Positions 7,722 to 15,646 of a DNA stretch of 64,000 nucleotides are shown piece by piece. Position numbers and translations under genes: made by a program. Within the stretch, counting starts at the first letter, position 1. Each line of letters starts with the position of its first letter. The stretch is taken from contig NC_014836.1 of assembly GCF_000177635.2 (NCBI RefSeq), forward strand, positions 291,501 to 355,500, in the 5' to 3' direction. This DNA is from Desulfurispirillum indicum S5 (GTDB lineage: Bacteria; Chrysiogenota; Chrysiogenetes; Chrysiogenales; Chrysiogenaceae). The notes beneath the pieces were generated by a model, which worked only from the letters and a program-made list of their open reading frames with translations, was not told where the DNA came from and made no database searches.

Positions 7722-9086
7722 ATGCACAGAACCACCCTCCCCCCACCCGACACCACCTGCGAGCACCATCAGGGCGGACAGCATCAGCAGCAGAAAAAAC
7801 CCAAATGCGCCAAGCCCACTCCTGGCGGAGCATTGGGCGGCTGCGCCTTTGACGGTGCCCAGATTGTCCTGCTGCCCATCGCTGACGCGGCACACCTTAT
7901 CCACTCCCCCGCCACCTGCGTGGGCAACAGCTGGAATAACCGGGGAACCCGCTCCAGCCACAGTGCCATGTATCGTCAGGGCTTCACCACGGATCTGACC
8001 GAAATGGACATCATCATGGGAGCTGAGCAGAAACTGCTGCAGGCGGCCCTGGAACTGGCCCAGCGCTTCGCGCCCCCGGCCATCTTCATCTATTCCACCT
8101 GTGTCAGCGCCATGACGGGCGAGGACATTGGTGCCGTGGCCGCTGAAGTTGGCCGTCAGACCGGCATCCCCGTCATCCCGGTGGACAGCCCCGGCTTTGT
8201 GGGCAGCAAAAACTACGGCAACAAGATCGCGGGGCAGGTTCTGCTGGAACATGTCATTGGCACGGCCACGCCCCCCCACACCACAGATACCGACGTCGCC
8301 ATCATCGCCGACTACAATATCGCCGGAGAGCTGTGGCGCATCGAGCCCCTGCTGGAGCGCGCGGGCATACGCCTGCTCAGCCGCATTACCGGCGACGCCA
8401 CCTACGCTGAAGTGGCCTGGGCTCACTACGCCCGTGCCAATATGGTGGTGTGCAGCCGCGCCCTGGTGGACATGGCCCGCCAGCTGGAGGCAAAACACGG
8501 CATTCCCTACTTTGAAGGCTCATTCTACGGCATGCAGGCCACCAGTGACGCCCTGCGCACCATGGCGCGCATGCTGAAAGTGCCGGAAATACAGCAGCAG
8601 GTGGAAGCGGTGATTGCCAGCGAGGAAGCCCGCACCCGCGCCGCTCTGGCCCCCTATCTGCCCTTTCTGAAGGACAAGAAGGTCTTCGTCTACTCCGGTG
8701 GCGTCAAGAGCTGGTCCATGGTCTTTCAGCTGGAAGAGCTGGGGATGGAAGTGGTCGGCAGCGGTATTCGCAAATCCTCGGAAGAAGACATCGAACGCCT
8801 GCGCATTCATTTTGAAGGAACCCAGAAGATCATGCTGGAAAAGGGCGATGGCGCCATGATGCTGGAACTGCTGGAACGCGAAGGCGCCGACGTCTTCATC
8901 GCCGGCAGCCGCAATATGTTCACCGCCATGAAAGGGCGCTACCCCTATGTGGACGTCAACCAGGAACGCATCTTCTCCTATGCCGGCTATGACGGCCTGG
9001 TGGAACTGGCCCGCCAGCTCTACCACACCATGACCTCGCCCGTATTTGACGTGGCGCGCACCACCGCGCCCTGGGAAAGCCCGTAG
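7722..9086 (+). CDS. nifE: Nitrogenase FeMo-cofactor scaffold protein NifE
   Basis: 454 residues from the ATG at 7722 (AAGGAG upstream). NifE signatures: an N-terminal cysteine/histidine-rich leader (C13, C29), GGCAFDGAQIVLLPIADAAHL with C41, HSPATCVGNSW with C66, and STCVSAMTGED with C127, i.e. the cluster-ligand cysteines shared with NifD. With NifN it forms the NifEN scaffold on which the NifB-derived precursor becomes FeMo-cofactor. The RGTRSS segment supports NifE rather than the NifD catalytic subunit. First gene of nifE-nifN-nifX; unusually, 217 bases containing a repeat of family C separate it from nifN. Confidence 0.96.
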   Translation: MHRTTLPPPDTTCEHHQGGQHQQQKKPKCAKPTPGGALGGCAFDGAQIVLLPIADAAHLIHSPATCVGNSWNNRGTRSSHSAMYRQGFTTDLTEMDIIMGAEQKLLQAALELAQRFAPPAIFIYSTCVSAMTGEDIGAVAAEVGRQTGIPVIPVDSPGFVGSKNYGNKIAGQVLLEHVIGTATPPHTTDTDVAIIADYNIAGELWRIEPLLERAGIRLLSRITGDATYAEVAWAHYARANMVVCSRALVDMARQLEAKHGIPYFEGSFYGMQATSDALRTMARMLKVPEIQQQVEAVIASEEARTRAALAPYLPFLKDKKVFVYSGGVKSWSMVFQLEELGMEVVGSGIRKSSEEDIERLRIHFEGTQKIMLEKGDGAMMLELLEREGADVFIAGSRNMFTAMKGRYPYVDVNQERIFSYAGYDGLVELARQLYHTMTSPVFDVARTTAPWESP

Positions 9087-9116
9087 GTGAACTCATGCAA
9101 AGCCAGGAAGCTACCA

Positions 9117-9252
9117 TAAAAGGCAATTCCTCTCGCCCGTTCGCTGCGCTCACTCAAGTCGCCAGGAACGCCAAGAAGAACACAAGCAAAGCAGGGCTTT
9201 TACCAGCATATCTTTGCGCCTTTGCGTCTTGGCGAGAAAACTCTGCCTTTCC
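9117..9252. repeat. Family C element, gene-less (solo) copy between nifE and nifN
   Basis: The left part (AAAAGGCA..., CTCGCCCGTTCGCTGCGCTCACTCAAG) is the reverse complement of the right flank of the GxxExxY element (about 22625-22670). The right part (TTTGCGCCTTTGCGTCTTGGCGAGA...CTCTGCCTTT) is the reverse complement of its left flank (22138-22180). Both ends are present and the central gene is missing, so this is an inverted, internally deleted derivative. Confidence 0.8.
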
Positions 9253-9303
9253 TGCTTTTTGTCACACGGTAACCATGAACAGTTACTTCAAAGGAGACAG
9301 CAA

Positions 9304-10620
9304 ATGAACCATCGCAACCTGCACGTCAATCCACTGAAAAAAAGCTCCGTCTTCGGTGCCACCCTGGCCATGCTGGGTATAGACCAGGCGCTGGCGCTGC
9401 ATCACGGTTCCCAGGGCTGCACGGCCTTCACCAAGAATATCCTCACCCAGCACTTCCGCGAAATCACCCCCATGCAGACCACGGCCCTGTGCGATATTGC
9501 CACCATCATGGGCGACGACGTCAATCTGCACGAGGGGCTTAATACCATCATCACCAAAGCCCAGCCGCGCCTGGTGGGCCTGATCACCACCGGCGTCAGC
9601 GAAACCAAAGGCGACGATGTGGAAGGCGGTGTCAGGCGTTTCTACGAAAAATATCCCCAGCACGCAGGGGTACCCGTCATCACCATCAACACCCCCGACT
9701 ACCAGGGCGACGCCCAGTGGGGCTATGTGCAGGCCGTGCAGGCCCTGCTTGACCAGCTGCCCATCGCGAAGCAGCCCGTCAACTCCCGTCAGATCACCGT
9801 GCTGGCCAGCATGGCCCTGACGCCGGGAGATGCGGAAGAGCTGAAGGAAATTATCGCCGACTTCGACCTGGAGGCCATCGTCCTGCCCGACCTGGGGGCC
9901 ACCATGGGCGGCGGCGTGGATCATTACATCAAGGTGCCCGAAGGCGACTACCCCCTGGAAAAACTGCTGCAGGTGGGGGCGTCGGCCCACACCATTGCCA
10001 TCGGCGCCAGCATGGAGGAAGTCGCCCGCAGCCTGCAAGAGCGCTTTGGTACCCCCATCAGCCTGCTTCCTTCCCTGATCGGAGTTCACAACAGCGACAA
10101 CTTCATTATGGCCCTCAGCCGCATCAGCGCAAAGCCCGTGCCGCAAAAATACAGCCGCCAGCGCCGCCAGCTGCTGGACGCCATGCTGGACAGCCACTTC
10201 TTCTATAACGGCAAAAGCGTCATCATCGCCGCCGAGTCGGACCTGGCCCTCAGCATGGCCGACTTTCTGCACCACGAAACTGGCCTGGACATCGCCTGCG
10301 CCATCGTCAGCCACCGCCTGCCAGGCGAATCCGACCCCCACTACCCCATACTCACCGGCGACCTGGGCGACCTGGAAGACCTGGCCAACGGCTGCAGCGC
10401 CATCATCACCAACAGCAACGGCATCCTGGCCTCCACCAGGAAAAACATCCCCCTGCTGCGGGTAGGCTATCCCATCAAGGATCGCCTCGGCGAACAACTG
10501 AAAGTCTTTATCGGCTACCGGGGCAGCCGCAATCTGGTCTACGAGCTTGGCAATATCTTTCTGGAACAGGACGAAGAAGCATCATTTCATTACAAGAACA
10601 TTCGAGGAGTACCGGCATGA
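9304..10620 (+). CDS. nifN: Nitrogenase FeMo-cofactor scaffold protein NifN
   Basis: 438 residues from the ATG at 9304 with AAGGAG at 9291-9296; an upstream in-frame start reads out of repeat C and is not used. NifN/NifK-like features: LHVNPLKKSSVFGATLAMLGIDQALALHHGSQGC with cluster-region C39, VGLITTGVSETKGDD, and VPVITINTPDYQGDAQWGY. It forms the alpha2beta2 NifEN complex with NifE. It overlaps nifX by four bases (ATGA), indicating translational coupling. The C-terminal ~30 residues after GYRGSRNLVYELGNIFLE are short, as in other NifN. Confidence 0.95.
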   Translation: MNHRNLHVNPLKKSSVFGATLAMLGIDQALALHHGSQGCTAFTKNILTQHFREITPMQTTALCDIATIMGDDVNLHEGLNTIITKAQPRLVGLITTGVSETKGDDVEGGVRRFYEKYPQHAGVPVITINTPDYQGDAQWGYVQAVQALLDQLPIAKQPVNSRQITVLASMALTPGDAEELKEIIADFDLEAIVLPDLGATMGGGVDHYIKVPEGDYPLEKLLQVGASAHTIAIGASMEEVARSLQERFGTPISLLPSLIGVHNSDNFIMALSRISAKPVPQKYSRQRRQLLDAMLDSHFFYNGKSVIIAAESDLALSMADFLHHETGLDIACAIVSHRLPGESDPHYPILTGDLGDLEDLANGCSAIITNSNGILASTRKNIPLLRVGYPIKDRLGEQLKVFIGYRGSRNLVYELGNIFLEQDEEASFHYKNIRGVPA

Positions 10621-10991
10621 AAGTCGCATTCTGCACCAACAGCCTCAAGGAAGTGGACGAACACTTTGGCCGCTCCCACCAGATGGCCATCTACAACGTG
10701 AAACCCGAAGGGTATGAATTCGTGGAAGTACGGGAAATGGGCGCCGTGGACAGCGCCCAGGACGCCCACGCCAGCAGCATCGAACGCAAAGTGCAACGCA
10801 TCAAAGACTGCGCCATCGTGTACATGACCGAAATCGGTGGCCCCGCAGCCGCAACCGTCGTGCGTTCAAAAATTCACCCCGTGAAAGTTCCCGCACCCCA
10901 GCCCATCGAGGACATCCTGGCATCACTGCAGAAAGTGCTGGCCGGATCGCCGCCACCCTGGTTGCGCAAAATCATGCAGCAGGAGGGGTAA
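10617..10991 (+). CDS. nifX: Nitrogenase cofactor carrier protein NifX
   Basis: 124 residues of the NifX/NifB C-terminal domain family: starts KVAFCTNSLKEVDEHFGRSHQMAIY and contains IKDCAIVYMTEIGGPAAATVV. NifX binds the FeMo-co precursor (NifB-co/VK cluster) and shuttles or stores it near NifEN. Start overlaps the nifN stop. Its usual partner gene, the NifX-associated DUF269 protein, does not follow here; a homologue is found 4 kb further on at 15015. Confidence 0.93.
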   Translation: MKVAFCTNSLKEVDEHFGRSHQMAIYNVKPEGYEFVEVREMGAVDSAQDAHASSIERKVQRIKDCAIVYMTEIGGPAAATVVRSKIHPVKVPAPQPIEDILASLQKVLAGSPPPWLRKIMQQEG

Positions 10992-11162
10992 AGGAAGAAC
11001 CGCGAATAGACGCAAATACATGCGAATAAGCGTCAGCTATTCCCCTCCACTGGAGGGGTGGCGCAAAGCGCCGGGGTGGTCGTCCAAAGCAGGTAGCAAA
11101 TTCTTTTTTTGCCACAGGCAAAGGCAGGACATGAACACCAGACAATATGATCAAGTAAACAA

Positions 11163-11196
11163 GGGGAGATAATGCGCTCTTGCGCATTATCTCCCC
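11163..11196. terminator. Perfect 15-bp hairpin downstream of nifX
   Basis: GGGGAGATAATGCGC (11163-11177), loop TCTT, GCGCATTATCTCCCC (11182-11196), followed by ACTTTTC. The stem is perfect but the T-run is weak, so it could be a terminator for the nif transcript, an RNA-stabilising hairpin, or an operator. Confidence 0.5.
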
Positions 11197-11272
11197 ACTT
11201 TTCATTGCAGTGTCCCAAATAGTATATTGCCTATGAGTACACATCCGCGTGTATGGCAACGAACGCATTCTC

Positions 11273-11304
11273 AGCCCCAAGAATGCAGCCTGGGGCTCTT
11301 TTTT
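11273..11304 (+). terminator. Rho-independent terminator with no obvious gene
   Basis: AGCCCCA (11273-11279) pairs with TGGGGCT (11291-11297), followed by C and six T. It is 280 bases past nifX and may end a long nif 3' tail or a small RNA from this gap. Confidence 0.6.
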
Positions 11305-11732
11305 CACAGCTTCGGAAGTACCATGGAAGAACGAGCCAGCCCCCACAGGAGAGCGAGGACTGAGTGAAGGCTATTCAGCAGCCTGCAAGAAAGTTTTCCA
11401 CAGATGGACGCAGATTTACGCAGATAACTCCAGGGGGTCAGTTAAGACGGGCTTCTCGCAAAGCCACAGGGGAAAAAGCTATGTGATGATAATCTTGTGA
11501 TTACAATAGCTTGCGCATATCGTTTGCTGTGATAACATCACATGACGAAGTAGCCTGGTACACAAAGTACTGCGCATGAAGAGTGGCGAGCCAGGAAAGC
11601 TCGATTAATGCTAAAGTTTGCGACGAGCAGTTGAGTGGAGGAACTATATGCATCACATCTTACCGATTCCCCAGAAGTTCAGAGCGTCATTATTGACGCC
11701 AAGTTGTGGTTAGGCTCACTATGGACAATAGA

Positions 11733-11878
11733 TTGCCAGCCGCCACGAGGGCGGCAACCGCAAACACAAGCCAGGGATGGCGGTTGTTTGCGGTCCCCAG
11801 TTCCAGGCAAGCGAACGGCTGAAAAGGACAGCACTGGGGGTCGCTTTTGCGCCACTTTTGGCGAAACAAAAGTGGCAA
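11733..11878. repeat. Family B mosaic repeat, copy 2 (right third only)
   Basis: Begins GCCGCCACGAGGGCGGCAAC and ends at the GCCACTTTTGG/CAAAAGTGGC hairpin. Nearly identical to 6597-6739, with a change in the terminal loop (GCGAAA instead of GCGACC). The left two thirds of the element are absent. Confidence 0.85.
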
Positions 11879-12173
11879 GAGAAACTCATCAGCAAAGTGG
11901 CTGCAATGTCAAGGGATGCAATTCTTGCAAAGCTATTGTCATTAACTCAGCATAACATCAGGGTTGGAGCTGACAATCTGCTGTTTCAAAGGTGCGAAAC
12001 TTCACCATGTAAGTTTACGTTACACAGGCAGAGAGATCAACTTTCCTGGCGTCACCCCATACGCTCCGTCTTCCAGGTCTGTGGCAAGCTGTTTAATCTG
12101 CTGAGCTTTGTGCGGGGAGTGACACGGCCAGGCGGTTGTTCTTCGGTGCGTTAATGCCGTAACCTGCCTGCCT

Positions 12174-12497
12174 TCAGGGAAATGCTGAAAACACTATTAC
12201 CCCAACGCGCTCTATGTGTTCCATGACGTCAGGGTTTTCCACCTGATGGGCCAGGATCAGGTCAACGCTGTAGGGAAAGAGTATTTCATCAATAGCATCA
12301 GCCACTTGCAGGTATTCACTGAAGCTGAGTTCCGGTGCTATCAGGCACAGGTCGATATCCGAGTTGGGTCGGAAGTTTCCTTTGGCGCGTGACCCAAACA
12401 GGATGGCTTTTGAGATTGCGGGGTGTTTCGCCAGCTCTTCGCGCAACTGGCTGGTGAGTTCTGCGGATAAGCCGGGAATAGCTGTTTCAGTAGCCAT
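12174..12497 (-). CDS. Minimal nucleotidyltransferase (MNT) antitoxin
   Basis: 107 residues of the MNT family, HI0073-like: a polymerase-beta-type active site GSRAKGNFRPNSDIDL (about residues 36-51) with the two catalytic aspartates of SDIDL. Such MNT proteins pair with HEPN proteins and, in studied cases, neutralise the HEPN toxin, some by adding nucleotides to it. The gene overlaps the HEPN gene upstream by 11 bases on the same strand, typical of a type VII HEPN-MNT toxin-antitoxin module. Confidence 0.88.
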   Translation of the reverse strand: MATETAIPGLSAELTSQLREELAKHPAISKAILFGSRAKGNFRPNSDIDLCLIAPELSFSEYLQVADAIDEILFPYSVDLILAHQVENPDVMEHIERVGVIVFSAFP

Positions 12498-12909
12498 TGC
12501 TTCTGTACCCCTGGAGTGTGTGCAGGAGTTGCAACAATAGGGGGTGGTAGTGTTCGCGGATTTCGCAGGCGATCTGACGAGCGGTCTCTCTGTTGTATGT
12601 GTGCGAGGTAAGGGTGCGACTTTTTACCATGGCAAGCCAGGTGCTTCCTTCTTGAATCAGGCCCCGCTCAAAAGCCAATCGGATGGCATCGCGGCTGCCC
12701 TGAATGCCTGTCTCCCCCTGTGCCTGATAAAAATCCTTCAGGCAATTCCACGCTAATTCATAGGTGTATTCAAAGGCCTGGATCAGCCCTTGTTCTTCGA
12801 GTTTGCTGAGTTGGCGCTGCTTGCTCAGGATGACCGCCTCATCCAGCTCATTGAATGCTGCAGTATAATTGTTAAGCCTTTGATGCCATCGTATGTCTTG
12901 CTGTTGCAT
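12487..12909 (-). CDS. HEPN-domain toxin (HI0074-like)
   Basis: 140 residues, nearly all helical, of the HI0074/nucleotidyltransferase-substrate-binding family. The HEPN ribonuclease signature R-x4-H-x-Y is intact (RTLTSHTYN, near residue 105), suggesting an active RNA-cleaving toxin. The ATG at 12909 has AGGAGAG eight bases upstream. First gene of a two-gene unit with the MNT antitoxin. The module lies in a repeat-rich, gene-poor stretch, as expected for accessory DNA. Confidence 0.88.
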   Translation of the reverse strand: MQQQDIRWHQRLNNYTAAFNELDEAVILSKQRQLSKLEEQGLIQAFEYTYELAWNCLKDFYQAQGETGIQGSRDAIRLAFERGLIQEGSTWLAMVKSRTLTSHTYNRETARQIACEIREHYHPLLLQLLHTLQGYRSNGY

Positions 12910-13240
12910 AAACTATCTCTCCTGGATGTCAAGCTTGCAGGAGCCTTGATTGCAGCAGCGCATATGTTGTGCTGCTCACCTGAGACTACCATCACATATA
13001 CACTTTCGTCTATAGCTTGGTAGAGAGTATGACAGGGTTTTTCAGCAGTCTGCTACGGTACCAGAGCGCAGAAAAATCAGGCTTCACACCAAACCTCCAG
13101 CATCACAAAATAGCGTGGCACTTGCCCCGGCCCTCCTGACAAGATACAATTCACGGGTTTTTCTGCAATTTGCAGGGAAATCCCAAGTCACGCGATCAAC
13201 ATCGCCGATGGGATTTTTCGGCAGCCTCTGCCCTTCGGAA
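12910..13240. other. Intergenic region between HEPN toxin and riboswitch
   Basis: No gene seen. It must hold the divergent promoters for the HEPN-MNT pair and for the riboswitch-gdx transcript, but I could not place either with confidence. Near 13038-13055 there is a TTTTTCAGCAGTCTGCTACGG-like scrap resembling one end of family A. Confidence 0.5.
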
Positions 13241-13285
13241 GTGGGGACGACCTCACCGCTCCAATACACTCCGGGGACGACCCCG
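13241..13285 (+). ncRNA. Guanidine-II (mini-ykkC) riboswitch
   Basis: Two short hairpins in tandem, each capped by an ACGA tetraloop fitting the class-defining ACGR: GTGGGG-ACGA-CCTCAC (13241-13256, one G-U pair) and CGGGG-ACGA-CCCCG (13272-13285), 15 bases apart. This is the complete guanidine-II architecture, in which the two loops dock to bind guanidinium. Only a few bases separate the second hairpin from the ribosome site AAAGGA of the downstream guanidinium exporter gene, which suggests control of translation start. Confidence 0.92.
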
Positions 13286-13304
13286 CACGTTGAAAGGACG
13301 TTTC

Positions 13305-13625
13305 ATGGCCTGGATTATTCTTGCCATTGCAGGGTTGTTTGAGGTGGCCTGGGCGATTGGGCTGAAGTACACTGAGGGCTTCAGCCGGCTGTGGCCGACG
13401 GTCGGGACGGTATTGGCCATGGCGGTCAGTCTCTGGCTGCTGGGTGTGGCGATGAAGTCGCTGCCGGTGGGTACGGCCTATGCCATCTGGGTGGGCGTGG
13501 GCGCGGTGGGAACTGTGATACTGGGTATTGTGCTGTTTGGGGAGCCGGTCAATGTGGCTCGTCTTATCAGCGTGGCCCTGATTATTGCCGGTATCATCGG
13601 CCTGAAGCTTGCGACTACGGCTTGA
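13305..13625 (+). CDS. gdx: Guanidinium exporter Gdx (SugE subfamily of SMR)
   Basis: 106 residues, four transmembrane helices, start at the ATG at 13305 (AAAGGA upstream). Small multidrug resistance family, SugE/Gdx branch: [26 protein letters not shown] with the essential membrane Glu at residue 13, then [27 protein letters not shown]. Gdx proteins exchange guanidinium for protons as antiparallel dimers. The guanidine-II riboswitch directly upstream confirms the substrate independently of the older name 'SugE, quaternary ammonium efflux'. Confidence 0.95.
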   Translation: MAWIILAIAGLFEVAWAIGLKYTEGFSRLWPTVGTVLAMAVSLWLLGVAMKSLPVGTAYAIWVGVGAVGTVILGIVLFGEPVNVARLISVALIIAGIIGLKLATTA

Positions 13626-13684
13626 TGCAGGTTTTACTGAAATATTGCGAAAACTGGCAGTTGTAGCCAAGGAGTTGTGAAAAT

Positions 13685-14929
13685 ATGCATGAATCGATGA
13701 AGAAATGGCTTTCGGCGTATGGTGTGGAAATGACGGAGCTGGTGATGGTGATTTCGGCACTGGCGCTGATTTTTACCATATCCCTTGTGATTCACGTTGT
13801 TCTGCACTGGGGGGTCATTCGCAATGCTGAACGCATGGCGCGTAAGTCAGCAACTCCCTGGAAGTCGGCTTTTTTCGAGCGCAGTCTCTTTAATCGTCTG
13901 GCTTTGGCGCTGCAGGGTATTATCATCTATGTTCAGGCTGATCTGTGGCTCAGCCCTGAGGTGTTTGTCCAGCCTCTGCTGCAGACCCTTGCGCACCTGT
14001 GGGTTCTCTTCTTCGCATTGCTTTCGCTGTTCTCACTGCTGGATACTCTGCTGGATCTGACACGCGATACGGCGCTGTCCCGTGCGCTGCCGCTGCGGGG
14101 CATCTCCCAGGGGATCAAGCTGGTTGGCTCAATTCTGATTGGCATCCTGATTATTGCTGCCCTTATCGGCAAGTCGCCGGTTATCCTCTTCAGCGGTTTG
14201 GGTGCCATGACCGCCATTACCATGTTGGTGTTCAAGGATCCCATCATGGGTCTGGTGGCGGGTATTCAGCTTTCTGCCAATAACATGCTCTCGGTGGGCG
14301 ACTGGCTGGAGATGCCCAAGTACGGGGCCGATGGCGATGTTATTGATATAGGATTGACGACGGTCAAGGTTCGCAATTGGGATAATACCATTACCGCTAT
14401 TCCCACTTCGGCGCTGATTTCCGACTCCTTTGTCAACTGGCGGGGTATGACCGATTCCGGTGGCAGGCGCATCAAACGCAGCTTTTTCATTGATGCCAGC
14501 ACGGTGCACTTCCTGGATGAAAGCGAGCTGGAGCGTCTGCACAAGGCGAAACTGCTGGGGCCCTATCTTGATAAGAAAATCAATGAGATCAATGAATATA
14601 ATCGGGAGCTGCAGGCCGACCTCTCATCCCTGGTGAATGGGCGTCGTCTGACCAACCTGGGTACCCTGCGCGCCTATCTGCAGGAGTACCTGACCAACCA
14701 TCCGCAGATTCACAAGGGGATGACCCTGATGGTTCGCCAGCTGCAGCCAGGATCAAGCGGTATTCCCATTGAGCTCTACTGCTTTACCAATACCACGCGC
14801 TGGGTTGAGTACGAGAGTATCCAGTCGGATATCTTTGACCATATTCTGGCGGTTCTGCCTGAGTTCAATCTGCGGGTGCACCAGGCACCAACAGGTTACG
14901 ACATGCGGGCCATGGGCAGGGAACTCTGA
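13685..14929 (+). CDS. MscS-family mechanosensitive channel, YbdG-like
   Basis: 414 residues, close to E. coli YbdG (415). N-terminal half with about four to five transmembrane helices, then the pore-lining TM3 and beta domain: SGLGAMTAITMLVFKDPIMGLVAGIQLSANNMLSVGDWLEMPKYGADGDVIDIGLTTVKVRNWDNT... and the long C-terminal insert (LQADLSSLVNGRRLTNLGTLRAYL) typical of YbdG. A channel of miniconductance type that responds to membrane tension. AAGGAG lies upstream of the ATG at 13685. It separates gdx from the NifX-associated gene, which is otherwise unrelated to osmoprotection. Confidence 0.93.
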   Translation: MHESMKKWLSAYGVEMTELVMVISALALIFTISLVIHVVLHWGVIRNAERMARKSATPWKSAFFERSLFNRLALALQGIIIYVQADLWLSPEVFVQPLLQTLAHLWVLFFALLSLFSLLDTLLDLTRDTALSRALPLRGISQGIKLVGSILIGILIIAALIGKSPVILFSGLGAMTAITMLVFKDPIMGLVAGIQLSANNMLSVGDWLEMPKYGADGDVIDIGLTTVKVRNWDNTITAIPTSALISDSFVNWRGMTDSGGRRIKRSFFIDASTVHFLDESELERLHKAKLLGPYLDKKINEINEYNRELQADLSSLVNGRRLTNLGTLRAYLQEYLTNHPQIHKGMTLMVRQLQPGSSGIPIELYCFTNTTRWVEYESIQSDIFDHILAVLPEFNLRVHQAPTGYDMRAMGREL

Positions 14930-14944
14930 CATCGTCATCCTTGT

Positions 14945-14960
14945 TGGCATGTTCCCTGCA
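14945..14960 (+). promoter_or_regulatory. Candidate sigma-54 promoter for the NifX-associated gene
   Basis: TGGCAT (14945-14950), five bases, CTGCA (14956-14960). The GG and GC dinucleotides are ten bases apart. One mismatch to TTGCW; no TGT-N10-ACA NifA site seen in the preceding ~100 bases. Confidence 0.5.
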
Positions 14961-15014
14961 GACTTCAGTGCCAGCCTTCTGTATGGGCAAATTTTCGCGA
15001 GTACTGGAGTGAAC

Positions 15015-15440
15015 ATGACAAGTTCTGTCCCTTTCTTCACCAGTTTGGTTGAAAAGCTACGCAGTTATGACAGCTATGGCAGCTGGAAGAACAAAACCGA
15101 TGCGCAGATTGTGCAGCCCCTCATAAAAACCAAAGAAGACAAGAAGCAGATCGACACCAACACGGCACCGGATCAGCGGCATTTGTGGTTTGTGCGTATG
15201 TTCTTCGAGGCGGTGGCCCTGGCAGCCGAGAAGCGGACGGGTGCCATGATGGTGGTGGCCCTTGATATCAACTTTGAGGGGTTTGGTCGCGCGTTGATTT
15301 TCCACGAAGAGCGAATCTTGTTGCATCGCAGCCTGCGCAATGTGCAGAAATTTGGTTTCGCCAGCCTGGAAGAGCTGACCGGTGAGGGGGAAAAGCTGGT
15401 GGCGATAATCGGGGAGCGCTTTGCCGATTCCGGGAATTGA
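15015..15440 (+). CDS. NifX-associated nitrogen fixation protein (DUF269)
   Basis: 141 residues from the ATG at 15015 (GGAG at 15006-15009). It matches the small 'NifX-associated protein' family: FFTSLVEKLRSYDSYGSWKNKTDAQIVQPLIKTKEDKK near the start, then FFEAVALAAEKRTGAMM, NFEGFGRALIFHEERILLHRSLRNVQKFGFASLEELTGEGEKLV. In most diazotrophs this gene directly follows nifX; its exact role is unknown. Here it lies 4 kb away behind a toxin-antitoxin pair, gdx and a channel gene, with its own possible sigma-54 promoter. Confidence 0.88.
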   Translation: MTSSVPFFTSLVEKLRSYDSYGSWKNKTDAQIVQPLIKTKEDKKQIDTNTAPDQRHLWFVRMFFEAVALAAEKRTGAMMVVALDINFEGFGRALIFHEERILLHRSLRNVQKFGFASLEELTGEGEKLVAIIGERFADSGN

Positions 15441-15519
15441 ACGGCGTTTCAATGCCATAAGAGCTGCTTGTGCCATTGCTTGAGTGTCGCGTGGATTTTG
15501 TTGCGAAGAGCGTTTTTTG

Positions 15520-15548
15520 CTGACAAGTAAAAAAATATTTGCTATATG
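15520..15548 (+). promoter_or_regulatory. Candidate sigma-70 promoter for the RRM gene
   Basis: CTGACA (15520-15525), 17 bases, TATATG (15543-15548), leaving a leader of roughly 90 bases before the ATG at 15647; long leaders are common for cold-induced RNA-binding genes. Confidence 0.5.
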
Positions 15549-15646
15549 GTGGTTTTAACGTTGCTTCTTATTCGCACAGGATTGCCGGGTTCTGGTCAAG
15601 CTTGTCCCAAGAAAGCACGACATTTTTTTTGAAGGATTGAGAGATT

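Larger units (their letters stand above)
10992..12173. other. Long gene-poor patchwork of repeats and hairpins
   Basis: No convincing gene. In order: a GCGAATAGACGCAAATACATGCGAATAAG-like repeat (10999-11028); two abutting hairpins CCCCTCC-ACT-GGAGGGG and GGCGC-AAA-GCGCC (11042-11072); a long perfect hairpin (11163-11196); an intrinsic terminator (11273-11304); a CACAGATGGACGCAGATTTACGCAGATAAC-like repeat (about 11399-11428); three TGTGAT boxes (11482, 11496, 11528); a partial family B repeat (11733-11878); and a small GTTTC/GAAAC hairpin (11983-12000). The last 170 bases contain short minus-strand frames of protein-like composition that I cannot identify, possibly gene debris. Confidence 0.7.

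Noticed and set aside
11635-11955. 106-codon open frame running through family B copy 2
   Set aside because: Most of it is repeat sequence. The non-repeat ends look protein-like but unrelated to any family I know, and GTG with GTGGAGG upstream is weak; most likely chance.
12030-12173. Protein-like minus-strand fragments after the MNT gene
   Set aside because: Two frames look partly coding (ending ...SLPA and ...GVTPGKL), which would mean a frameshifted remnant, but I cannot name a family and the stretch is too short to call a pseudogene.
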